A DNA stretch of 64,000 nucleotides from Sycon ciliatum (GCF_964019385.1 NC_088654.1:16824018-16888017), one strand, 5' to 3'. Shown: positions 33,545 through 45,294, counted from the stretch's first letter. Notes: generated from the sequence alone by a model not told the origin. Numbers and translations: made by a program.

Positions 33545-33920
33545 AACTGGTACTTATCTCTACTAATGTATTATGTATATGATGGTTCTGTGCAAAATAG
33601 CAGGGGAATTTTTTTGGAGAGGGCGTTGTACTGTAGTAGCAGAAGTTCGATAACGTATGAAGTCTATGGTACTCCCGGACCAGTCAAGTACTGCTTCCCA
33701 GAGTCCTGCACAGTTAACTGGGAGCATGTGGCTCCGCATCAGGGAAAGATGGATGCAGAAAATGGGATTTTCGGTGATTGAACACATTGTGCTGGGTCTA
33801 ATCCAAGGCCGTCGTCACAGCTGGGGCGGCTGAGGCTGCCCCACTTTTTCGGCCGGTTTTTTTTGTTTTTTGTTTTTTTTGAGCACACTCCATGCATGAT
33901 CGCAGCTCAGCCCAAACGTG
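33545..33920. other. No gene recognised
   Basis: Short ORFs only, ending in a T-rich stretch. Confidence 0.4.
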
Positions 33921-33924
33921 GCAA

Positions 33925-34222
33925 ATAATGAAGAATCCTTGTCCCCGATCGTGGTTTATTGCAGAATCAAAAAAGTCTTTCATTGCACTCACAACACACT
34001 GAAATGGCACCAAATGCCTGGAAATGCTTGCAAATTGGCTTCAATTTTTGAAATTTTTCCCGTGGGAAGATAATGAAGAACCCATGTCCCCGATCGTAGC
34101 GTCTTCTTGGTTTGTTGCAGAATCAAAAAGTCTTTCATTGTAGTTACACTGAAATGGCACCAAATGCCCGGAAATGCTTGCAATTGGCTTCAATTTTTGA
34201 AAATTTTTCCCGGGGGAGGACC
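33925..34222. repeat. Tandem duplication, about 150-bp unit
   Basis: AATAATGAAGAATCCTTGTCCCCGATCG..GAAATGGCACCAAATGCCTGGAAATGCTTGC..TTTTTCCCG is repeated once from 34070 with few changes. The flanking GGGGGAGGACCCCTGG / GGCCGCCCC motif also appears, inverted and diverged, near 44340-44400. Confidence 0.85.
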
Positions 34223-34269
34223 CCTGGACCCCCCTTCCAAGGCCGCCCCACCTCCAAAGTCGGTGCGAC

Positions 34270-35500
34270 GGGCCTGTAATCTACTTACTTCCCATCGATT
34301 TTTTGAGCACTGACAACGGTTCAAATTTTTTTCTTGAATGCAGAGAAATCTCAATGAGAGTCCAGACTAAAAAAATGTGTGTTTGGGGCCAAGTTCGAGC
34401 TTAATATTCCCTTCATGAGCCAGATAGTAGGGTAAGGGCCCGGGGGGGGGGGGGGGGGGGTGGGGAGGTATATGATTGGAATGCTGGCTCTGGCCCTGGG
34501 AATTATTGTGATTTCAACTGCCCCACTGGAGGCCACTTCACTGCACGGGTCACGTACCATTCTGAAGTCTGCGGCAGTGCTGATGGCCATGATGCTGGTA
34601 CGCAGCACACTGTGACAGGCCAACAGCAGAGCTATCATGCAGCTCTCGGAGAAACCGGTCAGAAACAGCTGGTCCCAGGCGAACAAGAGAGCGTCCCAGT
34701 CCAGCAGCGGTGTGAACAACTGACGAGCGGCAAACAAACGAAAAGGGCAAGCACACAGTACGGGTGCACTAGAATGTGATGGTGGTGGCGATGGTGGTGG
34801 TGGTGGTGGTGGTGGTGATGGTCAGGCGCGTGCACCGTATGAGTTTTTTGGTGTCTGGAAACCACCTTTTTTCGGGCAATCTTGCCAAAGGAAAAGCGTG
34901 CCTATTGCAGTACTGGATTGGTTATCGTGCATACGCGTCGATCGCCGGGCAGTTTACAGTACAGTGACTATGTCCTTATTTCGAAGTGAGAGAGAGTTGC
35001 TTTGCATGCAGTTCAAAATACATTATTCTCTCTTCTGGTTCGCTCCTGGATTGGCGATGACGTTCAAGAAATCCGTTTTGTCTCGAAATTTGAGTCAAGC
35101 ACGCGTGATGCAAGTCAGTTCAAGGATATGATTGACGATATCTCCTTCCAAACTGTTGACTCAAATCAAGGCCTCCATAGCCTTTCGTTCTCGCTCATGT
35201 ACGCAACAGAGATGTTCGTCAAAAACGTTGTCGACTGGAAGACGTAAAAATGTGCGTCCATGATCCACTTGCGCTGCTTCAGAACGAAGCGCTGCTCCAG
35301 CCGCGACTCAAGGACGCGGGGCTTCGCTTTTCTTCTTCGAGCTTCCATCGAAGCAAGGTCCATAACTCTTTATTGAAATCATGTGGAACATTGCCAATAC
35401 AATCATGCTGAAAACTTCGTCATAAGAACAGAAAGAAAGATATTGGTACGCGGTACGTCGAATAAGCAGTGTTTTGATGAAACAAACATGCCTGGAGTGG
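34270..35500. other. Simple repeats; no firm gene
   Basis: Poly-G (34441-34460) and (GGT)n (34777-34816). A minus ORF at 35166-35363 (65 aa, charged) has coding-like composition but no recognised domain or splice partner. Confidence 0.35.
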
Positions 35501-35504
35501 ACTA

Positions 35505-35865
35505 GTCTGTCCCTCCAGGAAATCGCGATTCCACGGATGCAACAAATTTCGCGATTTTCGCCCAAACCCGCGATTTTCAGCAAAATCCGGGATTTCCCGC
35601 GTTTTTTGTTGTTTTCTGCACTTTTCACGCAGTGCTTTCCTTGATCCTGTAGGTTATTTGCACTCGTACTACTCCCGAGTAGATATACGATGCAACAAAT
35701 TGCGTGATTTGGCCCAAATCTGCAATTTTCTGTAAATAATTCCTCGAATTCCTGGCAAGTTCTGCATCGTTCCGCACTTTTCGTCGCATTTTTTGTTGTT
35801 TTCTGCCGCAATTTCTTGCGCAAGTTTTCGAGAGTTTTTTCCGCAAATTCCCGCAGGGACAGACT
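35505..35865. mobile_element. TIR element, TCTGTCCCT termini
   Basis: ACTAGTCTGTCCCT (35501) and AGGGACAGACTAGT (35855-35868) are complementary; CTAG flanks both ends, so a 4-bp TSD is possible but overlaps a palindrome. Inside, GCGATTTTCGCCCAAACCCG-type blocks are repeated in diverged form. Confidence 0.65.
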
Positions 35866-35869
35866 AGTG

Positions 35870-36400
35870 AAGTACCATAGACGTAGTGTTATTCTGTAGA
35901 CTAGCGTAGTGTAGCCTGGGCGGCTAGGCCTATCAAACTTTTACGTGTTCAATGACAAACATGTAATATGTATGAGTACAAGTTGACTTTTGCGCCCTCT
36001 TTGCAAATACTTTTTGAAGTGCTGGTATGTAAAAGGTACCCCGTTTTATCCTGCTACCGGTTATACATGTACCAACACTTCCATGTAGCATCGTCCCCTC
36101 CCTCCATTCCTCTTATTTCTGTCCATTCTACCCCTGGACCTGGTTCCCTCTCAGACGCGTTTGTGTCGGCATGATCTGATGATAGGAGTCGGACGAGCCC
36201 CGCATCTCATCAGCACCAGTGTTCATTGGTGCCCTGCACCCCTGATCTTGAGTCCCCCCCCCCCTCCTCCCTTGCCCTCGCCGTTCTCTCCGACGGGATG
36301 TTTGGGGGATGCACATGTGCACAAATGCATAATTATACAGTGGGTCTCCAGAAAAATTTACCAACTCTAGAAACCCCCTTTTCAAGACTCGGTGCACGCC
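35870..36400. other. No gene recognised
   Basis: AT-rich then C-rich tract (36247-36262); no supported ORF. Confidence 0.4.
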
Positions 36401-36403
36401 ACT

Positions 36404-36548
36404 GATGGTGGTGGTGATGGTGGTGGTGGTGATGGTGGTGGTGATGGTGGTGGTGATGGTGGTGGTGATGGTGGTGGTGGTGGTGGTGGTGGTGGTGGTG
36501 GTGGTGGTGGTGGTGGTGGTGGTGGTGGTGGTGGTGGTGGTGGTGGTG
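36404..36548. repeat. (GGT/GAT)n microsatellite
   Basis: Degenerate GATGGTGGTGGT units, then about 25 pure GGT. Confidence 0.95.
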
Positions 36549-36674
36549 AGAAGGAGAGCTCTGTGCCAGAATAACTTTGCAGCTTAGAGAGCGTGTGTGG
36601 GCAGGCGTGTATTTACCGTCATCTTGTCAGGTGTGTATTTCCCAACATATTAAGCAACCATAGGTATAGCCGTG

Positions 36675-36765
36675 CCTTGATCCAAGAGGGCGGTGGCATT
36701 TCTGTGGACGCGAAAACTCGGCCTTTGGCCGAGTCTCACGCGAACCGTGAATTTAAAAAAAAAGT
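36675..36765. repeat. Short dispersed repeat, copy 1
   Basis: CCTTGATCCAAGAGGGCGGTGG, CTGTGGACGCG, AACTCGGCC/GGCCGAGT hairpin, ACCGTGAATTT, A-rich tail. Related copies at 38543-38622 and 55178-55248. Resembles a small SINE or structured-RNA-derived repeat. Confidence 0.6.
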
Positions 36766-36893
36766 ACAGCTGCAGTGGAGTCTTCATCTTCATTTACACT
36801 AGAATGCGATCAGACTTTCCAGGCACGTAGGTCGTGTATAGTCAGCGTAGTGCAGTCACTGCACCATCAAATGTCTGTCATACGTACTACGTA

Positions 36894-37074
36894 TTGTAAA
36901 ACCTGGTGTAAGCGACCTCTGTGTTTAGCGACCACCTTGCTCTTAACGACCGTTTTTTTTCATGCACCGACAGTTCTACACAGACACTGTGGGACCTGGT
37001 TCTAAAGACCACCTGGCTTTAACGACCGCTTTCGCTTGCACCGTGGGGGTGGTCACTGAAACCAGGTTTTACTG
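36894..37074. mobile_element. Tc1/mariner-like MITE, CAGTAAAACCTGG family
   Basis: Inverted copy of 17857-18037; right end CAGGTTTTACTG, left end TTGTAAAACCTGG, TA on both sides. Confidence 0.85.
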
Positions 37075-37396
37075 TAGTCAAAATGGGCAAAGTGGCGGCT
37101 ACGAGGTTGCCGGTGGCGCATGGTCACAACGACAACACAGATGTGGGCGCTACGCCCTTGTACTTTATATTATTATCATTATCCGCCTTTTCGGGTTGAC
37201 ATCACCAAGCAAGCTTGGCTACTCTCCGTGTAGGCCAATTAGAATGAAGAATGAGTAACGAGCGGGGTCAATGAGGTGCTAATACACACGCAACAGCAGA
37301 GTAGGCAAGAAATAAAAATGAATAGTCCCTGTGCTTGTACAGGAGAATGGGCCGTGATCGGGCAAGCATCCGACAAATACCGGTGAAAACACTCAC

Positions 37397-37504
37397 CTCG
37401 GCAAGAAAGTATTCTAGTAAGTCACTGACATCCTGTGTGATGGACTCCGTGTTACTCTCTCCGGTCTGGGGCGTACCTTGGAACTTTGTCACGTGTGATA
37501 GTCC
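37397..37504 (-). CDS. Unrecognised minus-strand gene, exon 5
   Basis: 36 codons, phase 0 to 0. Acceptor TTTGCTCCAG|GGA, donor GAG|GTGAGT. Protein begins G-L-S-H-V-T-K-F and ends E-Y-F-L-A-E. It joins the preceding exon (37748-37923) in frame. Any further downstream exon was not found before 36 kb. Confidence 0.7.
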
Positions 37505-37595
37505 CTGGAGCAAAGCAGAAAAGAAATACACTTGGCATGGCTTTAAATGCATGCATGCATACATTCATCATGTGTGTGGTGTGAGCGTGCAAACA

Positions 37596-37596
<1 letters not shown>

Positions 37597-37649
<53 letters not shown>

Positions 37650-37709
37650 CACACACATGCGCACGTGCACACACACACGTGCGTGGGTATGCACACATAC
37701 ACAGACACA

Positions 37710-37740
<31 letters not shown>
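37597..37740. repeat. (CA)n in intron 4
   Basis: Two CA tracts directly beside the exon 4 donor (GTAAGT at 37742-37747). Confidence 0.95.
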
Positions 37741-37742
<2 letters not shown>

Positions 37743-37747
37743 CTTAC

Positions 37748-37923
37748 AAACATCGTGGGCATGGAGAGCTGAACAAGGCTGCTGAGCTTTCGGTGCAGTG
37801 CCGGATCTTGACGCTCTAACATAACACTTGCTCTCTGTGCAGCTACCCGGAGCTTTGCCCTACTGGGCAGGATTGTGTATTGTAGCAAATAGAACAGTGT
37901 GGCATTGTCAAGAATTGGCAGCC
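37748..37923 (-). CDS. Unrecognised minus-strand gene, exon 4
   Basis: 176 nt, phase 1 to 0. Acceptor TTATGCTCAG|GG, donor ATGTTT|GTAAGT, which abuts a CA repeat. Encodes a helical segment [14 protein letters not shown], then Q-D-P-A-L-H-R-K-L and M-P-T-M-F. Frames agree with exons on both sides. Confidence 0.75.
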
Positions 37924-38048
37924 CTGAGCATAACAGCAAGAAGCAAATACAAAAAATCAAGATACTAGTACAAGTCAAGGACAACTGGGAAGCGTATCCA
38001 ATGTTAAAAGACGTTTTAACGTGGACGCAATCCACACTAGTCCAGTAT

Positions 38049-38451
38049 ACCGTAGACTCCCGCGGATACGCCCATGGGCTTATCCGTTTCACAAGGACAT
38101 TTCGGTGGGCTTATACAAGAACATGGGCTTATACGCGGGCATGGGCTTATACGCTGACACCAAAAGTGCGCATTGCAAAGGTACCAAGGAAGTGAGAAGT
38201 ACATTGCTGAAAACCACTGTGCATACAAAACAACCGATGATTGTGTTGAAATGTAAAAATATAATAAAAACTACATAAGTATGCTACGTATATGGTACGA
38301 CCAAGAGTCCATAGTTTATGGACTCTTTGTACGATTTAGGCCCATGGGCTTGTACGATGAAGCTTTGTGATGTTCGAACGTTCCCTGGTCTTTATGCGCG
38401 AGCATGTGCTTAAACGCGCGTGGGCTTATCCGCGTGATTCTACGGTATACT
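38049..38451. mobile_element. MITE in intron 3, CCGTAGACTC / GATTCTACGG ends
   Basis: CCGTAGACTCCCGCGGATA at the left, TATCCGCGTGATTCTACGG at the right, TA on both sides. Interior has several GGGCTTATACGC units and a small hairpin AAGAGTCCATA / TTATGGACTCTT (38300-38325), a motif also found at 58657-58700. Confidence 0.75.
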
Positions 38452-38542
38452 TGAGTATTTAAATAATAATAACATTCATTCATTCGAGGGAAAGGTGCAA
38501 AAGTGGTGACATTGTATTTGTATTATACTGCATGAGAGTGGT

Positions 38543-38622
38543 GATCCTTGAGGGCGGTGACGTTCCTGCGGGTGCGGAAACTCAGTCTAACTGAGCTTTG
38601 CGTGACCTGTGAATTATAGATT
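38543..38622. repeat. Short dispersed repeat, copy 2
   Basis: ATCCTTGAGGGCGGTGACGT..GGTGCGGAAACTCAG..CTGAG..GCGTGACCTGTGAATTA. Confidence 0.6.
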
Positions 38623-38670
38623 TTAATATAAGTGTGCGTATGTGCGCACTAAAGTGCGCGTACGTGTGCA

Positions 38671-38673
38671 TGT

Positions 38674-38735
<62 letters not shown>
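38671..38735. repeat. (TG)n in intron 3
   Basis: About 28 GT units. Confidence 0.95.
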
Positions 38736-38840
38736 CCGTGTGTGAGCGAGTACATGTATGTGTGTGTGCACACACATAGCATGCACACATACAATAGAGA
38801 GAGAGAGAAAATCTAGAAAATGAACCAAGCAGAAACTCAC

Positions 38841-39189
38841 TATCCTCCGCAGTGGGAAAAGTACATGTACTGATGACGGACACAAGCACTGACACGGGTA
38901 GGACAGCCGTCATCATCTTGCCATGTTGGTGCGGTCGTTGCCATACAGATTCTGCACCAGCAGCACGACTAACACCGTGTTTGCCGTGACACCTCTCACC
39001 CGCCTCTGCTATGCACAGCAGATCCAGCACGGCAGTCGTTGAGCTAAGCAACGCGTCAAGTGCACTCGAGTGTGGCGCTCGCTCCCCGTCGTCGCGTCGC
39101 ACATCCTTGCCGCCGTGGCTGCTGGACGCGTCGTGCTGCTCGCCACACCGCTGTGCGTAGGTTGAGAGAGCCGGAACGGTGGCGAAAAC
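38841..39189 (-). CDS. Unrecognised minus-strand gene, exon 3
   Basis: 349 nt, phase 0 to 1. Acceptor AACGTTTCAG|GTT, donor GAGGATA|GTGAGT. The split codon completes in exon 4 without a stop. Protein: V-F-A-T-V-P-A-L-S-T, a polar insert (S-S-S-H-G-G-K-D-V-R-R-D), then helices A-L-D-A-L-L-S-S-T-T-A-V-L-D-L-L and T-A-V-L-P-V-S-V-L-V-S-V. Confidence 0.75.
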
Positions 39190-39263
39190 CTGAAACGTTA
39201 TCACAGAACACAGTGTGCAGGCAACCAGTGCAAGAAGAAAGCAGACAGTGGTGAAAATACAGT

Positions 39264-39555
39264 AAACCCTTTACAATCCGGCACGGCGGACCCTTAACGC
39301 CTTGCCCTTGTAGCGAACCCTTGTCCATGTCGCTGTTTGAACCCATGCAGAACTTCATACCGAACAGTTTGCGTTTATAACCAACTAAATCTCGTAGGAT
39401 CGCATGTAAACCAAGTGCACCTATACTGTCATGGGTCACTTGCCAGTCATGACTTGATGCTTGTACAGTGTGAGTGCATTTCTGTTACAACAAACTTCGG
39501 CTATAAAGAACTAATTCTCCTGCACAATGGTGTCCGCTATATCAGGAGTCGACTG
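39264..39555. other. Intron 2, possible mariner-like MITE
   Basis: Starts TACAGTAAACCCTTTACAATCC and ends AGGAGTCGACTGTG with several AACGCC/TATAACC modules; terminal complementarity is short, so only suggestive. Confidence 0.35.
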
Positions 39556-39663
39556 TGTCTTTCAATCATGGCCTTAGACCATCCAATTATGCCTGCCTAC
39601 ATACTTATAACACTTGTACAAATCTCCTGGAGTGGGAAGAAGGACGAGCGATTGGACACTCAC

Positions 39664-40644
39664 CTTGTCTACTGCGTCGCGGAAAATACTGTTCTGAGGT
39701 GATCTCGTTTCATCCACACCCAACGCTAGACTGCGACGGCCTTCGCACAGCAGGGCTTGCATTGCACTGCTGGCTCCTCTCAGAACATCCCGACTGGGAA
39801 CTGTACGCCGCCGATCATGGCCCTCGTATGACGCTCGCTCGGCGCGGGCTCTTCCATGTGTAGGTATACGGCGTGTTGGTCCGTCACTGCTACTCGTAGG
39901 GCTTGGTGTGTGCTGGCTGCTCCTGCCAGCTTCCGCCCTTTCATTCCCGTGCTCTGTGTGGCCTCCAAACACAGACACTGGGCCAGCAGTGGCGTTCACA
40001 AACGATGGCATCGCCTCCGCCGCTTCGTACAGAACCACCTGCTGCCACAGCAACCAGCGCATGGAATCCGACAGCCAGCTCCCGTGAAGACGGAGCCGCA
40101 TGCGTGGCAACAGCCATGGCGATGCGGCGGTGCACGCCACGATGCCTCCTCCGGCAACGTCACTCTCCGATCGCTGCGGTGGGCGGCAGTGCTGCGTTGC
40201 GAGCGAGGTTTGAGCGTGAGTACTCTCGGCTTGCGTCGACTTTATTCCTGGGTCGTCGTCAACGCGAAATCTTGGCTCAGACGGTGTCGGATTCGCCCGC
40301 TCGGATTCAACTCTTGCCATTTCGTGATCTATCCAAGCAAGCGTAGTATCCTTACAGTGCTGTATTGTGCATGCCGCCATGTCGTGCAGAACATCAGATC
40401 TCACTGGCCTACCCTCCATGGTGGAGCTTGCTGTAGAGGCCGGGCATGAAGAATTGCTTTGCTCGCCAGAAGTGGACTGTGTTCGACTGCCGGATATAGG
40501 TGATGATCTTGGTCCGGCAGAGGTGTTGTCTCTACCCATGCGCATGCCATTCTGAATCGTGTTCACACAAGCTAGCAGCAGCTCTTCGGCCCGGTCCTCC
40601 AGATATGTTCGCCGATTCGTCGAGCATTTTGCCGGCCACTCACT
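39664..40644 (-). CDS. Unrecognised minus-strand gene, exon 2 (large)
   Basis: 981 nt, exactly 327 codons, phase 0 to 0. Acceptor CCTCTTCTGCAG|AGT, donor GACAAG|GTGAGT. Begins S-E-W-P-A-K-C, continues with helices (Y-L-E-D-R-A-E-E-L-L-L-A-C-V), then a long Ser/Thr/Arg/Pro-rich disordered middle, and ends F-R-D-A-V-D-K. The open frame runs further upstream through the intron, so the acceptor, not an ATG, defines the start. No domain is recognised. Confidence 0.75.
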
Positions 40645-41031
40645 CTGCAGAAGAGGAATTTGCATAACCACACAGTCGACATATCCACACAGTCGACATA
40701 TGCACAAGAAGAAATGTCTGAGAAAAACTGCACGGACAAACAAATAGACGTGTGTGTGAGCACGCATGTACACGCGCGAACACACGCGCACGCACACACT
40801 TTCTATTGCCCCTGTGTACCGTAACCGTACAGGAAAGCAGCGGCATTCCGATCAATCCTCATGTCTGAATACTCCAATATTTGAACACATTCACACACAT
40901 ACACGAGCACACACCCTCAACTCGTGGTCTCTGGAATGCAGCCCCAAATTATTTGCCCCCCCCCCCCCCAACCCCACTGCCAGCCATTGTGTGGACACAT
41001 ACGTACTCTGATATGATTCTTATTATTATTA

Positions 41032-41463
41032 GGGAGGTTTCGCTCTACGTAATTACATATGAAAATCCGTATGTCGTATGCGCCGGGGAGCGAGGGCAAC
41101 TTTCATACGTAAATCTCTCTACGGATTTTCGTAGGAAATCTCTTTCCTACGTTGGGTCCTCCGTAGGACTTTTGAAATATTTTTTCGCATTTTCCGCATT
41201 GGTCCATGGCAACGTTCAAGCCACGCAAGACACAAGGTACACACACCGTACACCACGTGCAAAGTAAAATGGAAACGTGGTTTCGGTTCATGGTGCATGC
41301 CGTGGGCGCATGCAGCCAACGCGTCTCCAAAGCAACAACGCATGTTAAGCAGTCGTGGAGAAATCACGTAGAGGGAAACCCAACAGCTCTGATTTTTACA
41401 TATGAAAATTCCGTGCAGTTCCTATGTTATTTTCATACGTAATTCCGTAGAGCGAAACCTCCC
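41032..41463. mobile_element. MITE in intron 1, GGGAGGTTTCGC family
   Basis: GGGAGGTTTCGCTCTACGTAA at the left and TTCCGTAGAGCGAAACCTCCC at the right; TA (within TATTA) on both sides. Repeated TACGTA/CATACG words inside. The MITE that interrupts the exon at 52974-53368 shares the GGGAGGTTT terminus. Confidence 0.8.
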
Positions 41464-41648
41464 TATTATAAGGAGGTTCTCCACGCTGGTATCAATGCAA
41501 TGTAAATATACACGGTATATGCATAGCTATCCGCATAAGCCGAGGCGACAACAGCCAGACAGAATATTCATGTTGATATAAAACGTGTGACGGAAAAAGA
41601 AAGCGAACAACCGAACAGCTCAACCTTGAGTTGCATAACTCTTCTTAC

Positions 41649-41798
41649 CTGCTCCAAGTGAGTAGACCACTGGGAAGCGCAGTACTGAGACACAAAGCGG
41701 TGGCCAAGCCGACGACACAGAACAGACGCCAAGCCTGGCTCTTCTCTCAGGCGAGGAGCGAGTTGTGCCGCAATGTGAGCACCGATGACCGGCTCCAG
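41649..41798 (-). CDS. Unrecognised minus-strand gene, exon 1 seen
   Basis: 150 nt, exactly 50 codons, phase 0 to 0. Acceptor CTTGTGGTGTCCAG|CTG, donor GAGCAG|GTAAGA. Protein L-E-P-V-I-G-A-H-I-A-A-Q-L to W-S-T-H-L-E-Q, strongly helical. With the exons at 40644, 39189, 37923 and 37504 it forms a chain of five exons with matching phases and consensus splice sites, encoding about 488 residues of a larger, mainly helical protein with no recognised domain. Confidence 0.75.
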
Positions 41799-42239
41799 CT
41801 GGACACCACAAGAGAGGCAAACAAATGAGAATGACCCCAGGACCGGCGGAAAGAGTTTTTTTTTTGGTCCGGCCACACCCTAGCCTTTCATACTTTGTGT
41901 GTACTTTGTGTATGATATGGCAGGTAGACATGAGTTTTTATTCTTGCTTCAAAACATTTCAGTTAGAACGCTTGGAATAAATACATGGAGATGCCCATAG
42001 CAAAGTGGCGTAAAAGTAACACAAATCCTAATTTTGTATCCGGTTGCCATGGTAAATATAGCCAATTTCAATCGCAGTTTTCACCACCTTTCAGAAAGTT
42101 CTGAGAATGACAACAAGTGGTAGGGTGATCCACCCATGGCCCTCCGATCATATGAGCCAAAAAAATCGTGGTGCACCCAAGGTGGGAATGGGAAGTCACA
42201 TGTTGCCCCCTTGGCTCCTGTACACATGACCTAACTAGC

Positions 42240-42363
42240 AGCAAACACATGTTGGTGTTCAAACAGTTGGTCCAGCCATGGCCTGACTAAGTTGACCGGT
42301 TCCGCCGGGTCTGTGATCTCAGGAAAGACAAATGGGCCAAATAGAACGCGTCCACGCTCCATG
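42240..42363 (-). CDS. Possible upstream exon of the same gene
   Basis: Minus frame I-Y-G-I-T-M-E-R-G-R-V-L-F-G-P-F to W-L-D-Q-L-F-E-H-Q-H, with ACCATGG inside it. It could join the exon at 41798 in phase 0 through CAT|GTGTTT, but that donor is weak and the acceptor lacks a pyrimidine tract. It reads like real protein; borders are uncertain. Confidence 0.35.
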
Positions 42364-42477
42364 GTTATGCCGTAGATCTGGTGGTGGTTTGCGCAGCATT
42401 ATTCGCATCGAATCGATGAGATCTTGTACAATTCCTGCTTTGGTTCTCTGCGGTTCACATTTACAGGTTTGCTGATG

Positions 42478-42925
<448 letters not shown>

Positions 42926-43520
42926 GAAAAAGTGACTGGACCATTACACAGAAGGACAGAAGTGATTACGACTGAGTTGGTGTTGGCAACATACGGCTTC
43001 AGAAAGAATGATCTGTTGGTGGAGGGAAGCCACTGATCAATGGGAATGAGAAGCATGAGTGTGCAAATTGGCGCACTGTCATACTGTCTGTCTGCCTGTC
43101 TATCCGCATGTCTCTCTATTCACGTGCATGTGGGTGGGTGTGCCTGTGTGTCTCTCTGTCTGCCGCTGTCCTGATCAATGGATATAATTGATTGAGGATG
43201 GTTTGAGGGCAGCTGCAATGTGGGTCCATGCACGTGAAGCTATTGCGTGTTGCGATGCGTCCTCAAGTGCCAACACAAGTGTGAAAACAAGCAGTCCTTG
43301 GTCGTGTCACCCACCATCTCACTGACATTTTGCATGCCCTACTCCTACTAGGACTAGTCTGCCTTCCGTGAAACACGACAGCCAACAAACACAGCTAAAG
43401 TTACCCTGCACATTTACAGCTGTGGCCAGAGACATCAGACCCGTGAGCCAAAACCAGCGCCAAGGCTGCGCGGCCTGCGGGTGGGTTTTTGGACCGTTCA
43501 TGGTGTAATCGAAACGCGGC
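42926..43520. other. No gene recognised
   Basis: TCTG-rich relics and short ORFs only. Confidence 0.4.
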
Positions 43521-43526
43521 GCTGCT

Positions 43527-43642
43527 TTCGACTCGAGGGTCGGAATTTTTTTCTTTTGACTCGAGGGTCGGAATTTTTTTCTTTTGACTCGCAGGTCGGA
43601 TTTCTTTGCTTTTGACTCGAGGGTCGGATTTCTTTGGCCACT
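43527..43642. repeat. Tandem repeat, about 31-bp unit, 4 copies
   Basis: GACTCGAGGGTCGGAATTTT followed by TTTCTTTT, with one GCAGG variant. Confidence 0.9.
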
Positions 43643-43934
43643 GTTGTAGATACCTGTTCATGCCATGCTGATCCGGGTAGGAGTGTTTCACTGCAAGCAT
43701 TCTGCAGCCACTGATCTGCAGCCATGTCCTGTATACTTGACACGCGGCGGCGGCAGCTGCCTAGTCGGGGATGCTGGTAACCTTGGTAACTACTGTGGGT
43801 ATGCTGGTGTTGCTACTGCCATCACTGCTGTTGCCATCTCAGTGTGTTGAGGTGTCAGTGGCAGTGCCTGCCGCTTCTGTTGCATGGGGTCTGTGTTACA
43901 TAGACACATTCACGCACACATGCAAACACGTGCG

Positions 43935-43935
<1 letters not shown>

Positions 43936-43968
<33 letters not shown>

Positions 43969-43998
43969 CGCGCGCGCCCACACACACACACACACACG
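43936..43998. repeat. (CA)n / (CG)n microsatellite
   Basis: CA tract, GCGCGCGC, CA tract. Confidence 0.95.
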
Positions 43999-44295
43999 CA
44001 CATGCTCATACTCCTGCCCATCGCTGAAGCGATGATAGTGAACAGCTATGTTAGACACAGCAACATGTGCTGGGATTACACCATTCGACAGCTTGCAAGG
44101 CTGATGAATTGACGGCCACTGATTTTAGCCTGGTCTACACCACACTGATTGCAGGGGCTTTTTCCGGCAGTGAACCCCTATTTCTCTTTTTTCTTTTTTT
44201 AAAACACACACACCACACCACATACTCTGGCATGAACTGGCTGTTGGTAACAACCCAGGAGAATGAGAAAGAGGAGAAAGACGTGTGCAATCATA

Positions 44296-44673
44296 ATCTT
44301 CAGGGGCGTGGGAGGGGTTTTGGAAGTGGTACGACCGAAGGTGGGCGCGGCCGAAGGCCGTGTCGGAGGGGGTCCGGGGACCTCCCCCGGGGAAATTTTG
44401 TAAAAAAGACACAAAATCCTGCGTTCTGGGAACTTCTGGCACAGTTTATAAAGTCATAATTTCACGGTCAGAAGAGACGTGCATGGACATGCAGAGATGC
44501 ATGGCAGATCTACGAGTACGAGTCTAGAAAAAGGTCAAAGTCTGATGCGCATATGCATCGATGGATCCTGATTTTTTTATTATGGTTTTGCACGTTCCGG
44601 ACGGACCACACTTTTCGAAAAGTGGTACGGCCATGGTTGTACCAGTCGTAGCGGGTGCTACGCCCCTGATCTT
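44296..44673. mobile_element. TIR element, CAGGGGCG termini, 5-bp direct repeat
   Basis: Element 44301-44668: CAGGGGCGTGG at the left, CTACGCCCCTG at the right, ATCTT on both sides (44296-44300, 44669-44673). Probably a hAT-group MITE, some of which make 5-bp duplications; superfamily unproven. Confidence 0.6.
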
Positions 44674-45019
44674 AGAAAAGAAAAGAGAAAGGACCAAGGA
44701 ACTACAAGTTACGCTATAACGTCCACTAACACCACCAGTTACGAAATAATCAGCTCATGCGATAACATTGCACGACACTGACCGGCGGTCCTGACGTTCT
44801 TCAACTAACTGGCTAACAGCTCTAGCACATCTTGGATGCGCACTCCAACAGCCTTCCAACTTGGAAGGTTCTAAGTTATATGATAGCAAAAGAGGGGAAG
44901 GTGAGCGCAACCAAGACAAGCACGAGCTGAAAGTCTCAGCAGTGAAGGACGTTGGCGGATGGTGGTGTCAGTGGGCATTATAGCGTAACTTGTAGTTCCT
45001 TGGTCCTTTTTCTTTTCTA
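44674..45019. mobile_element. Inverted-repeat element (array-free partner of 10.3 kb)
   Basis: AAAGGACCAAGGAACTACAA..GTTACGCTATAA at the left pairs with TTATAGCGTAAC..TTGTAGTTCCTTGGTCC at the right, arms of about 45 bp. The interior includes a hairpin around GCCTTCCAACTTGGAAGGT. It is the reverse-orientation partner of the repeat that carries the TTG array. Confidence 0.8.
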
Positions 45020-45052
45020 GAAATCTATCCTTGGCTCTCCATGCGAGTCCAC

Positions 45053-45125
45053 TCTTGCAACCATAATCGTCGGGAACCCGCAACCTCTCGATTGGAAATC
45101 AACTGCGCATACCACTGCCACATAT
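45053..45125 (-). repeat. tRNA-like SINE remnant
   Basis: Minus strand GTGGTATGCGCAGTTGA, loop TTTCCAA, stem TCGAG, then GGTTGCGGGTTCCCGAC, in tRNA order and spacing. No intact acceptor stem. Confidence 0.45.
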
Positions 45126-45128
<3 letters not shown>

Positions 45129-45177
<49 letters not shown>

Positions 45178-45218
45178 GACACACACATACACACACACAC
45201 ACAGTGACACACACAGTG

Positions 45219-45292
<74 letters not shown>
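45129..45292. repeat. (CA)n microsatellite
   Basis: CA tracts with GTGACA interruptions. Confidence 0.97.

Positions 45293-45294
<2 letters not shown>

Noticed and set aside
39574-40797. Single 407-codon ORF on the minus strand
   Set aside because: Acceptor and donor sites inside it, in matching phase with neighbours, show that only 39664-40644 is an exon.
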